Shown here: positions 55,806 through 64,000 of the stretch, piece after piece
How the letters are laid out: each line of letters opens with the position of its first letter
Position numbering within the stretch: the stretch's first letter is position 1
Position numbers and translations under genes: made by a program
The notes under the pieces: generated by a model
What the model saw: only the letters and a program-made list of their open reading frames with translations
Database searches by the model: none
Told to the model about the DNA's origin: nothing
Origin: Stutzerimonas stutzeri
Lineage (GTDB): Bacteria > Pseudomonadota > Gammaproteobacteria > Pseudomonadales > Pseudomonadaceae
DNA: 64,000 bases
NCBI RefSeq assembly: GCF_024448985.1
Contig: NZ_JAMOII010000019.1
Coordinates: 1 to 64,000 of the forward strand
Reading direction: 5' to 3'

Positions 55806-57009
55806 CGTGGGCTCTCCGGCCGTGTAGCGCGGCATGCAGGATCGATTGGTACTGATCGAGCATGCGTTCCATGTCTAGAAATGGCGCAACGCTGCCATGC
55901 GCCTGCTGCGATAACCGCTGGCGCAGGCCGCTGTCCAGATAGAGCTTGAGCATCGCTCTGCCGAGCGAGTCGGGGTCGGCCGGTGAGCAGAGCAGCCCGT
56001 TGAGGTTGTTCTGGATGATTTCCGGCAGGCCACCCATGTTCGTTGCGATGACGGGCAGGTGCTGGGCACAGGCTTCGACGGCGACCAGCCCGAAGGGCTC
56101 AGCCCATATCGAAGGCACCACCAGTACGTCGATGTTGCTCATGAAGGTGGCGGCATTCTGATAGCCGACGAAGCGGACTTTGGCCGGGTCGGCCTTTGCC
56201 TTCAGTTGTGCTTCATCGTCCAGCTTGCCGCGCCCGGCGATTTCCAGGGTGGCGTTGATTGACAGTTCTTGGAACTGTTCGATCAACCACCCCACGCCCT
56301 TGTTTTCCGACAGCGTGCCGATATAGCCGAAACGCAACAGGCCGCTGTGGTTATGACGCGGCGTGCGCGGTGCGCTTTCGCTCGGCGTGGTGCTGTTATG
56401 CACCACGTGGTGGCTGGCCCGGCTGAAATACCCGTGCCCGGACACCCGGTCCAGAATGAAGCGACTGACGCCGATTACCGCGGCGACCTGTGCCGAGGCC
56501 CCCGCGTGTTGCTGACGGAAAGCCGAACACATACCGCACTGGCGCTCGCAACTGCGGCCTTTGCTGAACATGGTGTCCTTGGGGCACAGCAAATAGAGAT
56601 CATGCAGCACCTGAACGATCGGCACGCCGGCCGCGCTGATCTCGTCCCACGCCGAGATCGACCAGCCGGTCAGGTTGTGGCAAACCACCATGTCCGGCTG
56701 CTCGCGTGCGATCACCTCGCGAACGTACAGGCGCATGCGGCGGTTGTAGCGATCGCGGTAATGCCAGCCGAGGCGCAACAACAGATTGGGCCGGCTCTGG
56801 GTGAAGTGCCAGTAAAGGTTGTACAGGCCGGCGCGATAGATTCGCACGCCGCCTAGCGTTTCCTCATGCAAGCCGGTCTCCGGGCCGGTGGTTAGCACCG
56901 TTACGTCGCAGCCTCGGCCCTGAAGGCCTTCAGCCAACTGGCGCACGACGATTTCCGCGCCACCACCCACATGGGGTGCGTACAGGCTGTGCAGAAACAG
57001 AATCTTCAT
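55750..57009 (-). CDS. Glycosyltransferase family 4
   Basis: A 419-residue GT-B enzyme starting MKILFLHSLYAPHVGGGAEI. A Cys-rich insert (LLCPKDTMFSKGRSCERQCGMC) is seen in many transferases of this subgroup. The donor motif is WAEPFGLVAVEACAQHLPVI. The ATG at 57009 is the family start; the open frame upstream to 57105 is not supported. It overlaps the polymerase gene. Confidence 0.9.
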   Translation of the reverse strand: MKILFLHSLYAPHVGGGAEIVVRQLAEGLQGRGCDVTVLTTGPETGLHEETLGGVRIYRAGLYNLYWHFTQSRPNLLLRLGWHYRDRYNRRMRLYVREVIAREQPDMVVCHNLTGWSISAWDEISAAGVPIVQVLHDLYLLCPKDTMFSKGRSCERQCGMCSAFRQQHAGASAQVAAVIGVSRFILDRVSGHGYFSRASHHVVHNSTTPSESAPRTPRHNHSGLLRFGYIGTLSENKGVGWLIEQFQELSINATLEIAGRGKLDDEAQLKAKADPAKVRFVGYQNAATFMSNIDVLVVPSIWAEPFGLVAVEACAQHLPVIATNMGGLPEIIQNNLNGLLCSPADPDSLGRAMLKLYLDSGLRQRLSQQAHGSVAPFLDMERMLDQYQSILHAALHGRRAHDDAVFTDYTASQIEPAGD

Positions 57010-57046
57010 GATCGGAACCCCGAATTCATCGGTGCAACAGCGTGAG

Positions 57047-57550
57047 TCAGGGCTGCGCGACGCAACCACTGAGATAGCGGGTTGGCACGCGGACTTTTTG
57101 TTCACGCTGCAACAGCTTCAGCAGGATCACCGAACGTTCGTCTCCGTCGTCGCTGACGAAGATCGCCTCGAGTTCGTTGAAGCCGCCACCCTGCAGATGC
57201 ACACGCTCGCCAGGTTGGAACTTCGGCTTCTCTGCCGGGGCCGCGAGTCGCTGGCGCAGCTGCTCGATGAGTTCGTCCCGAACCGGTGTGGGTTCGCTGC
57301 CAAAAGACACCACTCGGGCGACGCCTCGGGTCGAACGGATGGGATACCAGTTGTCCATGTGCCGATCGAGGCGGATGAACAAATAACCGGGAAACAACGC
57401 TTCGTCTGCTTTGCCATCACCGGAAGTGCTTGGCTTGTGTGGCCTGTAACACTCGAAGTGCTGGCGTTGGAGATTCTCTTCGGCGCGGATTTCCTGACGG
57501 GGTTTGGTTTGTATCAGGTACCAGTGTGGATTGTTACCGAGCGCTGACAT
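57047..57550 (-). CDS. rfaH: RfaH/NusG-like transcription antiterminator
   Basis: A 167-residue protein starting MSALGNNPHWYLIQTKPRQE. The NGN domain contains EALFPGYLFIRLD and STRGVARVVSFG, and a KOW-like C-terminal domain follows (FQPGERVHLQGGGFNELEAIF). It is closest to RfaH, which lets RNA polymerase read through long polysaccharide operons after loading at an ops site. No ops-like GGCGGTAG was noticed on the minus strand in this window; it would be expected near the operon start beyond the right edge. Confidence 0.88.
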   Translation of the reverse strand: MSALGNNPHWYLIQTKPRQEIRAEENLQRQHFECYRPHKPSTSGDGKADEALFPGYLFIRLDRHMDNWYPIRSTRGVARVVSFGSEPTPVRDELIEQLRQRLAAPAEKPKFQPGERVHLQGGGFNELEAIFVSDDGDERSVILLKLLQREQKVRVPTRYLSGCVAQP

Positions 57551-57604
57551 GTGAAGCTGCCTTCCATAGAGATGAGTTGCTGAAGTCCGTTTTGTCGATG
57601 TCGT

Positions 57605-58345
57605 TCATGCCTGCAATGCGGCTTGCTGCTCGATCCCTTCGACGAGAGAAAAACGCTTGAGCAGGTCCTGCACATCGTTCTGGCTGTTGAACATCAGCAC
57701 GTCGATGATCGATAGCGCAGGCACGAAAGGTTGGCTGAACTGTGGGTAGCTCAGGTCGTCCATGCGCAGAAAGCGCAGTGACAGGCCGTAAGCTCGGAAA
57801 AGCGCTGGACAGTACAGCGCCATGCCTCCGATGGGGTTGATATAGCGCTCTGCACCTAGCATTTTCGTTAGGCCAATGACGCGCTCCTGCTTGTCCATGC
57901 GGGTCGGCAATCCCATCTCCGACCCGATATGGATAGGTGTCGTGATCTGCAGGTGCGCGCAGATGCAGCGGATGGAATGTTCGATGAACCGGGCCAGATT
58001 GCGCTCCGGATGCGTCAGGATCCGGTGAATCAGCGCGAACACTTCGTCGTGATGAGGGGCGCGGGCGTAGGCGAATTCCAGCGTCCTCAGTAGCTTCTGG
58101 GCTTCCTGCGGGAAGTCCTCGCATAGCCAGCGCTGGTTGATCGGGTCGAATTGGCCACCCTTGCGCATGGGAAAGGTGATCAATTTAGGCTGCCCGTTCA
58201 CCAGTACCCTGTTGCGATTGATCCACGAAGCCTTGACGTACTGAAGGTCGTCACCCAGCACGAAGGCATCGCTGTGAGCGATCAGCTGGAAGTAGCCCAG
58301 GTAGGGGAACAGGTAGGGTTGCATCATCGCTGCGGTTCTGAGCAC
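57605..58345 (-). CDS. WbqC family protein
   Basis: About 246 residues. The conserved family opening MMQPYLFPYLGYFQLIAHSD and later YINPIGGMALY and LSIIDVLMFNS are present. WbqC proteins occur in O-antigen and capsule clusters and are thought to assist amino-sugar modification; the reaction is not established to my knowledge. I chose the GTG at 58345 because GAGGGAC lies seven bases before it; an ATG at 58327 is possible. The open frame extends to 58402 but would overlap the kinase gene. Confidence 0.85.
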   Translation of the reverse strand: MLRTAAMMQPYLFPYLGYFQLIAHSDAFVLGDDLQYVKASWINRNRVLVNGQPKLITFPMRKGGQFDPINQRWLCEDFPQEAQKLLRTLEFAYARAPHHDEVFALIHRILTHPERNLARFIEHSIRCICAHLQITTPIHIGSEMGLPTRMDKQERVIGLTKMLGAERYINPIGGMALYCPALFRAYGLSLRFLRMDDLSYPQFSQPFVPALSIIDVLMFNSQNDVQDLLKRFSLVEGIEQQAALQA

Positions 58346-58364
58346 GACATGTCCCTCGCACGTA

Positions 58365-60575
58365 TCAGGCTTTCTGAGAGTAGCTGTAATAGCCGTAAGC
58401 ACCGGTTTCGTAGGCAGTGCTCGAGGCCTTGCGCTTGACGCCGTTGAGAATGGCGCCCTTGAGCAGTACGCCGTTCTGCGCCAGGCGCCGCTTGGATGCT
58501 TCGATCTGGCTGGCGGTGCTTAACCCATAGCGCGCGACCAGCAGGCAGGTGCCAGCCTGTTGCGCGACCAGCACGGCATCCGTCACGGCCAATACCGGTG
58601 GTGTATCGATGATGACGAAGTCGTATTCGCGCTCCGCCTCTTTGAGCAACTTCGCGAAATTGTCGTGCATCAGCAGCTCGGACGGATTTGGCGCGCTGCA
58701 ACCGCTGGCAACGAAATGCAGGTTGGCCTGGTCGGTCTTGTTGATGACCGCGGCGAGACGCAGCCCGCTAACCAGTGCATCGGACAGACCGTTGCGCGGC
58801 GCCATGCCGAACACGCCAGCCAGATAACCGCGACGCATGTCGGCATCGATGAGCAGCACGCGCTGACCCGCCTGGGCGATCACCGATGCCAGATTGCTGG
58901 AAACGAAGGACTTGCCCACCGAGGGGGTCGGGCTGGTGACCACCAGCACTTGATTACGTGCCTCGAGCATGGCGAATTTGAGGCTGGTACGCAGGCTGCG
59001 CAGTGACTCGATGGCCAGATCGGCCGGATCGGCCGTGCCCAGCAGCTTGCTTCTTCCGTCGCGAATTTTCCTGAGCCGGTAAAGGTGTTCCTGTTTCGCC
59101 GAAAAAGGCAGGGCGGCATACACCGGAATGCCCAGATGTTCGATGGTCTCCGGACTTTCGACGCCGCGATAGAACACCTGGCGTAGCAGGATCACCATCG
59201 CCGACGCCAGCAGGCCGACAAATATGGCGACCAGTACGACCAGGGGCTTGATCGGTTTGGCCGGCTTCTCCACCACCGAGTAGGCGTTGTCGATGATGCG
59301 CACGTTGCCGATGGTGCCTGCGCGCAAGATGTCCTGCTCCTGGGCCTTGTCCAATAGCAGGGTGTAGGTGCGGGTCGTGACCTGCATGTCTCGATTGAGG
59401 CGCAACAATTCCTGTTGAGTCATCGGCAGTGTGTCGATTTTTCCCATCAGCGCAGCTTTTTGTGCCTGCAGCTGACCGATCTTTTTCATCAGCGTCTGGT
59501 AGGTAGGGTGCTCCGGCGTGTACAGCTGGTTGTATTCGGTGCGCTTGAGTTCGTGCTCGGAAATCTGTGCTTCCAGCGCGACGACCTGATCCAGCACACC
59601 TTTGGTTTCGATGCTGATGTCGACCGATTGCGCGCTGGTCTGGTAGTCGTTGAGCGCCGCTTCTGCCTTCTCCAGCTCCTTGCGTACCAGCGGCACCTGC
59701 GAGCGCAGAAACTCCAGGCGCTGTGCTGCTTCGGCGGAGCTTCGCTCGATGTTCTGGCGCACGTACAGACGGCTGATCTGATCGAGCACGTGATTGGCCT
59801 TGTCCGCGTCCGGATCCTCGAGGGTGAGGTAGATGATTCCCGAGTCCTTGCCGGCTTCACCCACCTTGAGGCGCTTCTGGTAATCCAGTGCCGTGGTTTG
59901 CGGACGGCTACGCACGACGGCGAACTCTGTACCCGGGCGGGCTTTGAGTTCGGCGATCTGTACGCGAAAGCCCTCGTGCTGCACGGCTTCGTTGGTCTTG
60001 CCGCTCAGTAGCAATTTCTCGTCCGCGTCATACAGGCTGAACGCTCCCGCACTACCGGCACGTAGGATCAGCTTTTCACCCAGATAAGCTTCGGGCACAT
60101 CCAACTGGAATATTTCCAGTTTTTCGCCGCCCCAGGCATAGCTGCTCATACCCAGCAGAGGCGCGGCGAGTTCGCCGTCCGTCTCTGGATCATGCTGACG
60201 CGCCATATAGCTGCCGAGAAGTGGGAGGTATTTGGGGCGAGTGGTGATGTAGAGCTTCAGCGCATCGACCGTGCGCCCTAGTACCGAGCGCGACTTGATC
60301 AGTTCGATCTCGGTCACCGCCTGGGAAACCGAGTTCGGCCGAGGTATGGCTTCCGGCACGCCAGTTATGCCGGCTTTCTTGGGCTCGATCTGGATCATCG
60401 CGCTCGCTCGGTAGACCGGCGTAGCCACGACGGCATAGGCGACGCCGAGCAGGGCGAAGAGGGCGGTAATGGTGAAAATCAGCGCCTTATGATCGAACGC
60501 CACGCGCAGAATACGCGCCAGGTCGATGCGATTGTCTCCGTCGTATTCCAGCGAAGAGCGGGCCATGGCAGTCAT
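58365..60575 (-). CDS. wzc: Wzc-like polysaccharide co-polymerase and tyrosine autokinase
   Basis: A 736-residue inner-membrane protein. A Wzz domain is bounded by spans at about 33-55 and in VLVAIFVGLLASAMVILL, with a long periplasmic coiled coil between them. The cytosolic BY-kinase has Walker A SPTPSVGKSF (about residue 553), Walker A' LLIDADMRRG and Walker B FVIIDTPPV. The tail has a tyrosine cluster, YETGAYGYYSYSQKA, for autophosphorylation. It controls chain length and export. No Wza or Wzb gene is in the window. The start at 60575 follows GGAAGGAT. Confidence 0.94.
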   Translation of the reverse strand: MTAMARSSLEYDGDNRIDLARILRVAFDHKALIFTITALFALLGVAYAVVATPVYRASAMIQIEPKKAGITGVPEAIPRPNSVSQAVTEIELIKSRSVLGRTVDALKLYITTRPKYLPLLGSYMARQHDPETDGELAAPLLGMSSYAWGGEKLEIFQLDVPEAYLGEKLILRAGSAGAFSLYDADEKLLLSGKTNEAVQHEGFRVQIAELKARPGTEFAVVRSRPQTTALDYQKRLKVGEAGKDSGIIYLTLEDPDADKANHVLDQISRLYVRQNIERSSAEAAQRLEFLRSQVPLVRKELEKAEAALNDYQTSAQSVDISIETKGVLDQVVALEAQISEHELKRTEYNQLYTPEHPTYQTLMKKIGQLQAQKAALMGKIDTLPMTQQELLRLNRDMQVTTRTYTLLLDKAQEQDILRAGTIGNVRIIDNAYSVVEKPAKPIKPLVVLVAIFVGLLASAMVILLRQVFYRGVESPETIEHLGIPVYAALPFSAKQEHLYRLRKIRDGRSKLLGTADPADLAIESLRSLRTSLKFAMLEARNQVLVVTSPTPSVGKSFVSSNLASVIAQAGQRVLLIDADMRRGYLAGVFGMAPRNGLSDALVSGLRLAAVINKTDQANLHFVASGCSAPNPSELLMHDNFAKLLKEAEREYDFVIIDTPPVLAVTDAVLVAQQAGTCLLVARYGLSTASQIEASKRRLAQNGVLLKGAILNGVKRKASSTAYETGAYGYYSYSQKA

Positions 60576-60631
60576 TGCGGATCCTTCCTTGAGTATTCGC
60601 CATCGGTGCGGCAGGTGTCGGTCATGCGCTG

Positions 60632-61561
60632 TCAGGCGCCTGGAATCAGCCTGCGTAACAGGTTGAGGCTGGCGTTCTGGAATACCTGGCTCAGCGCCTG
60701 AAGCTTGCTGAGCGGCGAAATCGATGCCAGCGCCTGGGCGAAGACCTGGATCATGAAGTACTCGTAGAGCGACTGGTTGCCGATCCGCTGGTAATAGTGG
60801 GCGAGGCTGTAATAGGCATGCATGGACATCTGGATGCGTTGCTTGCTGCTGCGCATGGAGAAGATCCCGCCCTCATGCACTCGGTAGGCGGCGGGTTTTA
60901 TCTCTTCGATGAACTTGCCCTTGCCGTGGGCTCCGAGCAACGACCACCAGCAGATATCCAACACTTCGACGCCGTGCAGCTCAGGCGGTAGTTCCTGCAC
61001 CAGATTGCGAAAGCACACCGTCAAGGTTGAGACCGGGCGTGCCTGCATCAGTTGGCGAGCAGTGGCGTCCCTTCGATATTGGCCCTGCAGGTGCGGGCTG
61101 CGCACCACGCCTTGGCTGTTGAACATGAACGCATCGTGGTACGTCATCACGTAGTCGCGGTGTTGTTCGAGAAAGTCGACCTGGATTTGCAGCTTGCGCG
61201 GGTCGATCCAGTAATCGTCCCCTTCGCAATAGGCGATGTACTTGCCACGCGCTTGTGCGAACAATCGCGTGCTGAACGGCACACCCTGGCGGTACTGGTT
61301 TTCGCACTGATAGATCGGCTTGATCACGCTCGGGAAGCGCGCGGCGTATTCACGGATGATCGCCGCGGTGGTGTCGGTCGAGGCGTCGTCGTGAACAATC
61401 ACCTCGAAAGGGAAGTCCGTTTCCTGCCGGAGGAACCCCTCCAGCGTTTCCCTGATGAAAGCTGCGTGGTTGTAGGCCAGGCAGACGATGCTCAGCAGCG
61501 GTTCCCGGCTATCGCCCCAGGCCGCCATCAAGTCCTGCTCGTTTTTCAGTTCCATGTCCAT
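60632..61561 (-). CDS. Glycosyltransferase family 2
   Basis: A 309-residue GT-A enzyme: LSIVCLAYNHAAFIRETLEG, FEVIVHDDASTDTT and IAYCEGDDYWIDP (DxD-like metal site). Its ATG directly follows the TGA of the flippase gene, so the two are tightly coupled. It is probably one of the repeat-unit transferases. Confidence 0.92.
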   Translation of the reverse strand: MDMELKNEQDLMAAWGDSREPLLSIVCLAYNHAAFIRETLEGFLRQETDFPFEVIVHDDASTDTTAAIIREYAARFPSVIKPIYQCENQYRQGVPFSTRLFAQARGKYIAYCEGDDYWIDPRKLQIQVDFLEQHRDYVMTYHDAFMFNSQGVVRSPHLQGQYRRDATARQLMQARPVSTLTVCFRNLVQELPPELHGVEVLDICWWSLLGAHGKGKFIEEIKPAAYRVHEGGIFSMRSSKQRIQMSMHAYYSLAHYYQRIGNQSLYEYFMIQVFAQALASISPLSKLQALSQVFQNASLNLLRRLIPGA

Positions 61562-63088
61562 TCAGACGCTCGATTTGGTCATCAGTACGTAAAGCCGCAT
61601 TACGACGGGCTTGGATGTGAAGGTAACCAGTGCCAGGCAGATCAGGCCGCTGACTGCCAGTCCCAGAAGAATGTCGAAGCGGTTGTCGCTCGCGATCGCC
61701 ACGAACACGGGTTCTCCGATCAACAGACCCAGGCCTGTCATGGCGGTAATGCGCAACAAATCCTGTAGCCATTGCCGATGCAGGCCGGGGGCGAAGCGCT
61801 TGTGCACCATCGACGGCCAGATCAGAAACGTCAGCATGCGCAGCCCGAACCAGGCCAGCGCTGCGCCGTAGACGCCATGCTCGAGCGCCGCGTAAACCAC
61901 CAGCGGAATGCTGAGTGCTGCTGAGACCAGGCTGAACCACACGTGCAGGCGCAGCTGCCCGTAGGCGTATTGCAGATAGAACTGGAAGGCGGTAACGGCC
62001 ATGATCGCGCTACCGACCACATACCAAGGCAACACTAGCCGGCTCCATTGCGCCGCTTCTGCATCGCCAGTCCAGGCCAAGACCAGCTCGGCGGAGTGAA
62101 AGGCGATGACCCCCGAGAGCGGGAACAAAAGGCTGCAGACGAATCGTGTGGCGTTCAGGTAGAGCGCCTGCATATCGGCGATCCGGTTCTCGGCCACGAG
62201 CATGGTCATGCGTGGAAGTAGCGTCTGCACCAGCGGATTGGTGAGGGTCATGATGCCGGTCGACATCAGCGCCACCAGCGAGAAATAACCGTACTCCTTG
62301 AGCATCAACACGTTGGATAGCAACACCTTGTCCAGCTGCGTCAGGATGATCCACAGCACCGAGGTGAGCGACATGCCGGCGGCGAACGGCAATACCGGCT
62401 TGACCACGGCCCAGTCGAATCCGGTCAGGATCGTTGGGTTAGGCATCAGCGCATAGGCCTTGGCGGCGAACACCAGCGTCTCGAACAGAGCGACCGCCGT
62501 CTGGAACAGGAAGAAATCCAGAGGGTTCTGACTGACATTGGCCACCAGAAACAGGCCACCGAAATAGCGCAGCGTAGCTATCAGAATGTTGGCGCCGTTC
62601 AGCCATGCATGTAGTTCGAGGCCCTGCAGGCCGCTTTTATAAAGAGTGGCGTACAGCTTCAGGCCGACCATCAGACCCATCAGGCTGATGCACTGAACGA
62701 TGGTGTCCGTGCTCAGCTCCTGCGCTTGCAACCATTGGTGAGCGATCCAGCCACTGGAGAAATAAACGCTCAGAACCGTCAGCGATGCCAATGGCAAGAA
62801 GATGATTTCAAACGAGCGCAGCAGCTGTCCGGGCTCGTAGCACTGCGCGCCACTGGCGAGCCGCCCGCGATAGTGCGCAATCCGATGGACCAGCGACGGT
62901 GACAGCCCGGCGTCCAGCAGCTGCAACCAGGCCTGCAGCACCGCGAAAAAACCGATCAGGCCGTAGGCTTCAGCACCAAGATGCCCGAGATAGAAGGGTA
63001 GAACGAGGATGCCGATGAGCAGGGCGTACGCTTGACCGGCGTAACTCAGGCCGGTGTTGCGAAACATCGATAGCTTTCGATCAGACAT
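61562..63088 (-). CDS. wzx: Wzx-type polysaccharide flippase
   Basis: A 508-residue protein with 12-14 spans starting NTGLSYAGQAYALLIGILVLPFYL, the polysaccharide-transport (PST/MOP) family. It would flip the lipid-linked repeat unit to the periplasm for the polymerase. Wzx sequences are poorly conserved, so the name rests on topology and cluster context. It starts 23 bp after the aminotransferase gene. Confidence 0.88.
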   Translation of the reverse strand: MSDRKLSMFRNTGLSYAGQAYALLIGILVLPFYLGHLGAEAYGLIGFFAVLQAWLQLLDAGLSPSLVHRIAHYRGRLASGAQCYEPGQLLRSFEIIFLPLASLTVLSVYFSSGWIAHQWLQAQELSTDTIVQCISLMGLMVGLKLYATLYKSGLQGLELHAWLNGANILIATLRYFGGLFLVANVSQNPLDFFLFQTAVALFETLVFAAKAYALMPNPTILTGFDWAVVKPVLPFAAGMSLTSVLWIILTQLDKVLLSNVLMLKEYGYFSLVALMSTGIMTLTNPLVQTLLPRMTMLVAENRIADMQALYLNATRFVCSLLFPLSGVIAFHSAELVLAWTGDAEAAQWSRLVLPWYVVGSAIMAVTAFQFYLQYAYGQLRLHVWFSLVSAALSIPLVVYAALEHGVYGAALAWFGLRMLTFLIWPSMVHKRFAPGLHRQWLQDLLRITAMTGLGLLIGEPVFVAIASDNRFDILLGLAVSGLICLALVTFTSKPVVMRLYVLMTKSSV

Positions 63089-63111
63089 GTAGTCGGGCCG
63101 CCGCTAATGAA

Positions 63112-64000
63112 TCAGTAAATATTCTTGAACCCAGAATCGGGCAGGCTGAAACGCTGTTCCATCAAATCGGTAGCGTTGGTCTGTGGCCAGAAGCGCTCGG
63201 TTTGCCGTTGGCTGCGTCGCGAAGATTCGTGCACCAGCGTCTGAATAACCGTGTCTTGGATATGCCGCGGCAGGCCTGGATAGATCGGCAGGCACAGCAC
63301 CCGACGGCTCAGGGTTCTCGACTGTATTTGCGGCGGTTGCGGCTGCAGATAGCCGAGAGTGTCCAGCGAAGGGTAGAAGTAGCGTCTGGGGTTGATGCCC
63401 TTGGCGTTCAGCGCTCTTCGACAGCGCAGCAACTGGTCTTCGTTTGCCAGGGCAATCGGGAAATAACTATGGTTGCGCTGGGAGTACGGCTGCTGGTGCT
63501 GCAGGTCGAAATGATCACCCAGCTGGTCTTCGTAGCGCCTGGCGATCACCTCCCGTTGCTCCAGAATCAAAGCCATGTCATCCAGGATGCACAGGCCCAT
63601 GGCCGCAGCGAACTCGTTGAGTTTGGCGTTGATGCCGATACCGTCGATGGTGTCTGTGTCGACGATGCCGAAGTTGCACAGCAAACGAACCCTTGCCGCC
63701 AGTGCATCGTCATTGGTGACGATGGCCCCTCCTTCGATGGTGTGGAACAGCTTGGTTGCATGGAAGCTGAGCGTGCTGACATCGCCCCAGTGGAAAACCG
63801 AGCGGTCCTTGTAGCGCACGCTGAATGCATGGGCACCGTCGTAGACGACCTTCAGCCGATGCCGCTCGGCGACGCGCGCGATGCCTTCCACATCGCAGGC
63901 ATTACCGAAGACATGCGTGGCGACGATTGCGCGGGTGTCGCTGTCGATCCGCGCCTCTATAGCCTGCGGGTCCATGTTCCAGCTGGCCTTGTCGATGTCG
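63112..64000 (-). CDS. DegT/DnrJ/EryC1 family sugar aminotransferase (5' end missing)
   Basis: The frame is open to base 64000, so the N-terminus lies beyond the window; 296 residues are visible. The PLP-Lys is in SFHATKLFHTIEGGAIVTND, with VYDGAHAFSVRYK (PLP-contact Asp) upstream and GINAKLNEFAAAMG downstream. Family members make nucleotide-linked amino sugars such as dTDP-3- or 4-amino-dideoxyhexoses, so the polymer probably contains an amino sugar. The last 30 residues beyond the usual end (QTNATDLMEQRF...) look extra. Confidence 0.92.
   Translation of the reverse strand, partial: DIDKASWNMDPQAIEARIDSDTRAIVATHVFGNACDVEGIARVAERHRLKVVYDGAHAFSVRYKDRSVFHWGDVSTLSFHATKLFHTIEGGAIVTNDDALAARVRLLCNFGIVDTDTIDGIGINAKLNEFAAAMGLCILDDMALILEQREVIARRYEDQLGDHFDLQHQQPYSQRNHSYFPIALANEDQLLRCRRALNAKGINPRRYFYPSLDTLGYLQPQPPQIQSRTLSRRVLCLPIYPGLPRHIQDTVIQTLVHESSRRSQRQTERFWPQTNATDLMEQRFSLPDSGFKNIY

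Overview
The window comes from a GC-rich gammaproteobacterium of the Pseudomonas group, most likely Stutzerimonas (Pseudomonas) stutzeri or a close relative. The strongest pointer is an exported maltotetraose-forming amylase (amyP) of the type known from P. stutzeri, set inside a complete maltodextrin-uptake locus. YdbH-YnbE-YdbL, RmuC, an MxtR/CrbS-type SSS-histidine kinase, RimO and RdgC are typical pseudomonad chromosomal genes.

Layout. 1-2.9 kb: the end of a GMC flavoprotein dehydrogenase with its tri-haem cytochrome c. 3-6.2 kb: the ydbH-ynbE-ydbL envelope lipid-transport operon (minus strand). 6.6-16 kb: housekeeping genes (Sel1-repeat protein, rmuC, mxtR, GNAT acetyltransferase, azlCD, an LplT-like MFS carrier). 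16-40 kb: the maltodextrin/starch island. 40-46 kb: gdx behind a guanidine-II riboswitch, a BASS transporter, rdgC, tRNA-Val and tRNA-Asp, an FKBP lipoprotein and rimO. 46-64 kb: a diguanylate cyclase followed by a minus-strand Wzx/Wzy-type exopolysaccharide cluster that runs off the right edge.

Starch island. AmyP is exported and cuts starch to maltotetraose. LamB carries oligomers across the outer membrane, and MalM is its periplasmic partner. MalS is a periplasmic amylase, two MalE paralogues bind the sugars, and MalF-MalG-MalK import them. A cytoplasmic GH13 alpha-glucosidase degrades them, Maa acetylates sugars, and MalT is the activator. No malP or malQ is present here. Two unexpected members are an unassigned kinase-fold protein behind malS and a curlin-repeat protein between maa and the alpha-glucosidase.

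The most striking regulatory observation is a fixed three-part operator: CTACGCCC, a second related octamer exactly 13 bp on, and (C/G)GGGAGGATG 35-36 bp after the first. It lies upstream of lamB, malE, the alpha-glucosidase gene and a methyl-accepting chemotaxis gene, with a degenerate copy before amyP. This suggests that one regulon, presumably MalT's, joins starch digestion, uptake and chemotaxis.

Mobile and repeat DNA includes two MITE-like elements with shared 20-bp terminal inverted repeats, one of which supplies the malT stop codon, a possible related remnant between malF and malG, and several REP-like palindromes. No CRISPR array, prophage or intact insertion sequence was seen.
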